NCBI GenBank assembly: GCA_036524675.1
Contig: DATDBU010000086.1
Span: 1 to 7,700, forward strand
DNA: 7,700 nucleotides
Source of the DNA: DATDAW01 sp036524675
GTDB lineage: Bacteria > Verrucomicrobiota > Verrucomicrobiia > Chthoniobacterales > DASVRZ01
Direction: 5' to 3'
Shown: positions 6,875 to 7,700 of the stretch, piece by piece
Position numbering within the stretch: position 1 is the first letter of the stretch
Layout of the letters: each line of letters begins with the position of its first letter
Notes under the pieces: model-generated
What the model saw: the letters and a program-made list of their open reading frames with translations, nothing else
Told to the model about the DNA's origin: nothing
Database searches by the model: none
Program-made: the position numbers and the translations under genes

Positions 6875-7559
6875 GAGGTTGGTTCATCGTTTGGGCTATT
6901 AGAACAGAAACCGGCGGCCAGGCCGGAGTCTGAACAAAAACAAGGCAGGTCGACGCCACCTGGAGCCGTGGCAACGCGCCAAACGGTTTTGCTCAATGTT
7001 TCGCGAAATTTGAAGGGAAATCGAAAGCGGCAACCGAAGCCGTTTGAAAACAGTGTGCAAAAAATCCACGTCCTCGGCGGCACCGCGGCCACAAAAAGGA
7101 AAACCTTCAAGCGGCGCTCGATCTACTGGATTTCTGCAGCCCTTTTAGCCGCCTCGATTCCAGCGTAGCGCTTCGCAAAACTCAGACAATCAGCCACGAG
7201 TTTTTGCGGTGTTGCATTTCGACGGCGGCCCACCTGGCACATTTCCACCACCAACCGGTGACATCACAAAGATACACGGCCACCGCCGAGCCATGTCGCT
7301 AAGATAGCATGCCGGGATATAGAGCCATAATGATAAGTGCCCTAGACCTGGTCGCTTTCCTTTCGCGATTCAAAAACTGGCCCATTCCGTTTATCCGCCG
7401 CAAGCTCACAGGACACCGCTAACCCTAGCATCCGAGCAAAATCCTAAATCCATCGCTCTCATCGTGTTCTCGTTCTAAATTCCTTCCCTAATTGAATAAC
7501 CAGCCGGTCCTTCTCTAATCGAAGGTAGAATCATCCTATTTCAAGCCGAAAGGGCGCAC
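6875..7559. other. Gene-poor intergenic region upstream of ansB
   Basis: About 685 bp separate the ansB start from the group II intron end. No reading frame of normal size shows recognisable protein sequence on either strand. Open frames near 6863-7168 (+) and 6693-7110 (-) translate to low-complexity, Arg/Pro-rich text without known motifs and are treated as chance. CCGGC (6911-6915) can pair with GCCGG (6922-6926) in the ansB leader, but no T tract follows. The only candidate gene is a 39-codon ORF at 7123-7242 (-). The segment may be a degraded gene neighbourhood. Confidence 0.6.
7123..7242 (-). CDS. Possible small protein of 39 residues, unknown function
   Basis: On the minus strand an ATG at 7242 opens 39 codons ending at TAG (7125-7123), preceded by the purine-rich GGTGGTGGAA. 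Unlike other small frames nearby, the predicted peptide looks protein-like: a basic start (CQVGRRRNATPQ) followed by an amphipathic helix rich in Ala and Lys (KLVADCLSFAKRY, IEAAKRAAEI). The frame extends back to a TGA seven codons before the ATG, so GTG or TTG starts are possible. I do not recognise the family. It may be a genuine short gene, the 3' remnant of a decayed one, or chance. It shares strand with ansB, about 250 bp upstream of it. Confidence 0.3.
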   Translation of the reverse strand: MCQVGRRRNATPQKLVADCLSFAKRYAGIEAAKRAAEIQ

Positions 7560-7562
7560 GTA

Positions 7563-7619
7563 GAGTCGAGGAGTGGCGCGGTGACGGTTAGTAGGCCGCT
7601 CCGTTTCCACTCCCCGCTC
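7563..7619 (-). ncRNA. Group II intron domain VI with branch-point adenosine
   Basis: On the minus strand a 10-bp helix joins CGGGGAGTGG (7616-7607) to CCACTCCTCG (7576-7567), with one G-U pair. Below it GAG (7619-7617) pairs with CTC (7565-7563). Between them on the 3' side a single A (complement of T7566) is unpaired, seven nucleotides from the intron's last base at 7560. That is the expected position of the lariat branch point. The upper part is a looser stem-loop with CGG/CCG pairs around CCTACTAA. Confidence 0.8.
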
Positions 7620-7622
7620 ATC

Positions 7623-7655
7623 AAACCGGACGTGCGGTTTTCCCGCATCCGGCTT
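7623..7655 (-). ncRNA. Group II intron domain V (catalytic hairpin)
   Basis: On the minus strand, AGCCGGA pairs with TCCGGTT (one G-U wobble in the AGC triad) and TGCGG pairs with CCGCA. The loop is GAAAA, and a two-nucleotide CG bulge lies between the two helices on the 3' side. The AGC triad at the base and the 2-nt bulge are the metal-binding catalytic elements of domain V, the most conserved part of group II introns. Confidence 0.88.
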
Positions 7656-7700
7656 TCGGACCAAGGTTAGTTCATGCTTTCGCCCACGGGAAGTTGACGG

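Larger units (their letters stand above)
7560..7700 (-). mobile_element. 3' end of a bacterial group II intron (partial, runs off the window)
   Basis: The minus strand from the right edge down to 7560 matches the end of a self-splicing, retromobile group II intron. It holds a domain V hairpin, a short linker, a domain VI stem with a bulged adenosine, and a terminal CTCTAC, fitting the AY 3' end rule. The predicted 3' splice site lies between 7560 and 7559, and the downstream exon begins GTGCGCCC. All three minus-strand frames after the junction hit stops within about a dozen codons, so the insertion looks intergenic on this side. Domains I to IV and any reverse transcriptase/maturase ORF would lie beyond 7700; the visible 45 bases before domain V contain stops and look non-coding. 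Mobility of this copy cannot be judged here. Confidence 0.85.

Noticed and set aside
7040..7100. Possible minus-strand intrinsic terminator (GCGGTGCCGC followed downstream by TTTTTT).
   Set aside because: The palindrome leaves only a 2-nt loop, and the T run lies more than ten bases after the stem, so it does not fit an intrinsic terminator.
6863..7168. Open frames on both strands upstream of ansB (up to about 100 codons).
   Set aside because: Their translations are basic or low-complexity, show no domain motifs or good ribosome binding sites, and overlap the ansB start or its leader.
1..7700. CRISPR arrays, tRNA or rRNA genes, or a defence or toxin-antitoxin system.
   Set aside because: No regularly spaced direct repeats, tRNA-like cloverleaf sequence, rRNA sequence or recognisable defence or toxin-antitoxin protein was seen on either strand.

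Overview
The window is a bacterial chromosomal segment of moderate GC. It carries mostly housekeeping genes, then a gene-poor stretch entered at the right edge by a group II intron. The organism is probably a member of Verrucomicrobiota or a relative in the PVC group. This rests on a small secreted protein resembling the exosortase-associated TIGR04073 family and on the wording of the ATP synthase beta subunit (ICPFTKGGKVG before the Walker A loop). Both are judged from memory, so the placement is tentative.

Layout. Positions 5-2214 (+) are the end of an ATP synthase operon: atpD, a short epsilon-like gene that stops just after the N-terminal domain, and then a full-length atpC. The two epsilon copies match at about 70% of residues, and more than half of the shared residues use a different synonymous codon, so this is an old duplication. 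At 2211-3263 (-) a TrmA/RlmD-type m5U RNA methyltransferase converges on atpC with a 4-bp overlap of the gene ends. A perfect 26-bp palindrome with a T-rich tail (about 3366-3398) terminates the next minus-strand unit. That unit is a TIGR04073-like secreted protein (3432-3842) and an ExoD-family membrane protein (3914-4600). Divergent from exoD, with a gap of only 23 bp, is hemW (4624-5739, +), a radical-SAM heme chaperone. It converges on a periplasmic type II L-asparaginase, ansB (5801-6874, -).

Positions 6875-7559 hold no convincing large gene; there is one possible 39-codon ORF (7123-7242, -). From 7560 to the right edge the minus strand carries the 3' end of a group II intron. Domain V (7623-7655) has the AGC triad and a 2-nt bulge. 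Domain VI (7563-7619) has a bulged branch-point A seven nucleotides from a terminal AC. The intron body and any reverse transcriptase lie outside the window.

How the genes relate. Only the atp genes form an obvious functional set. The others look like independent housekeeping or envelope genes in three strand blocks. The item most worth following up is the tandem pair of epsilon subunits: one keeps and one lacks the C-terminal helical domain that inhibits ATP hydrolysis in the family.
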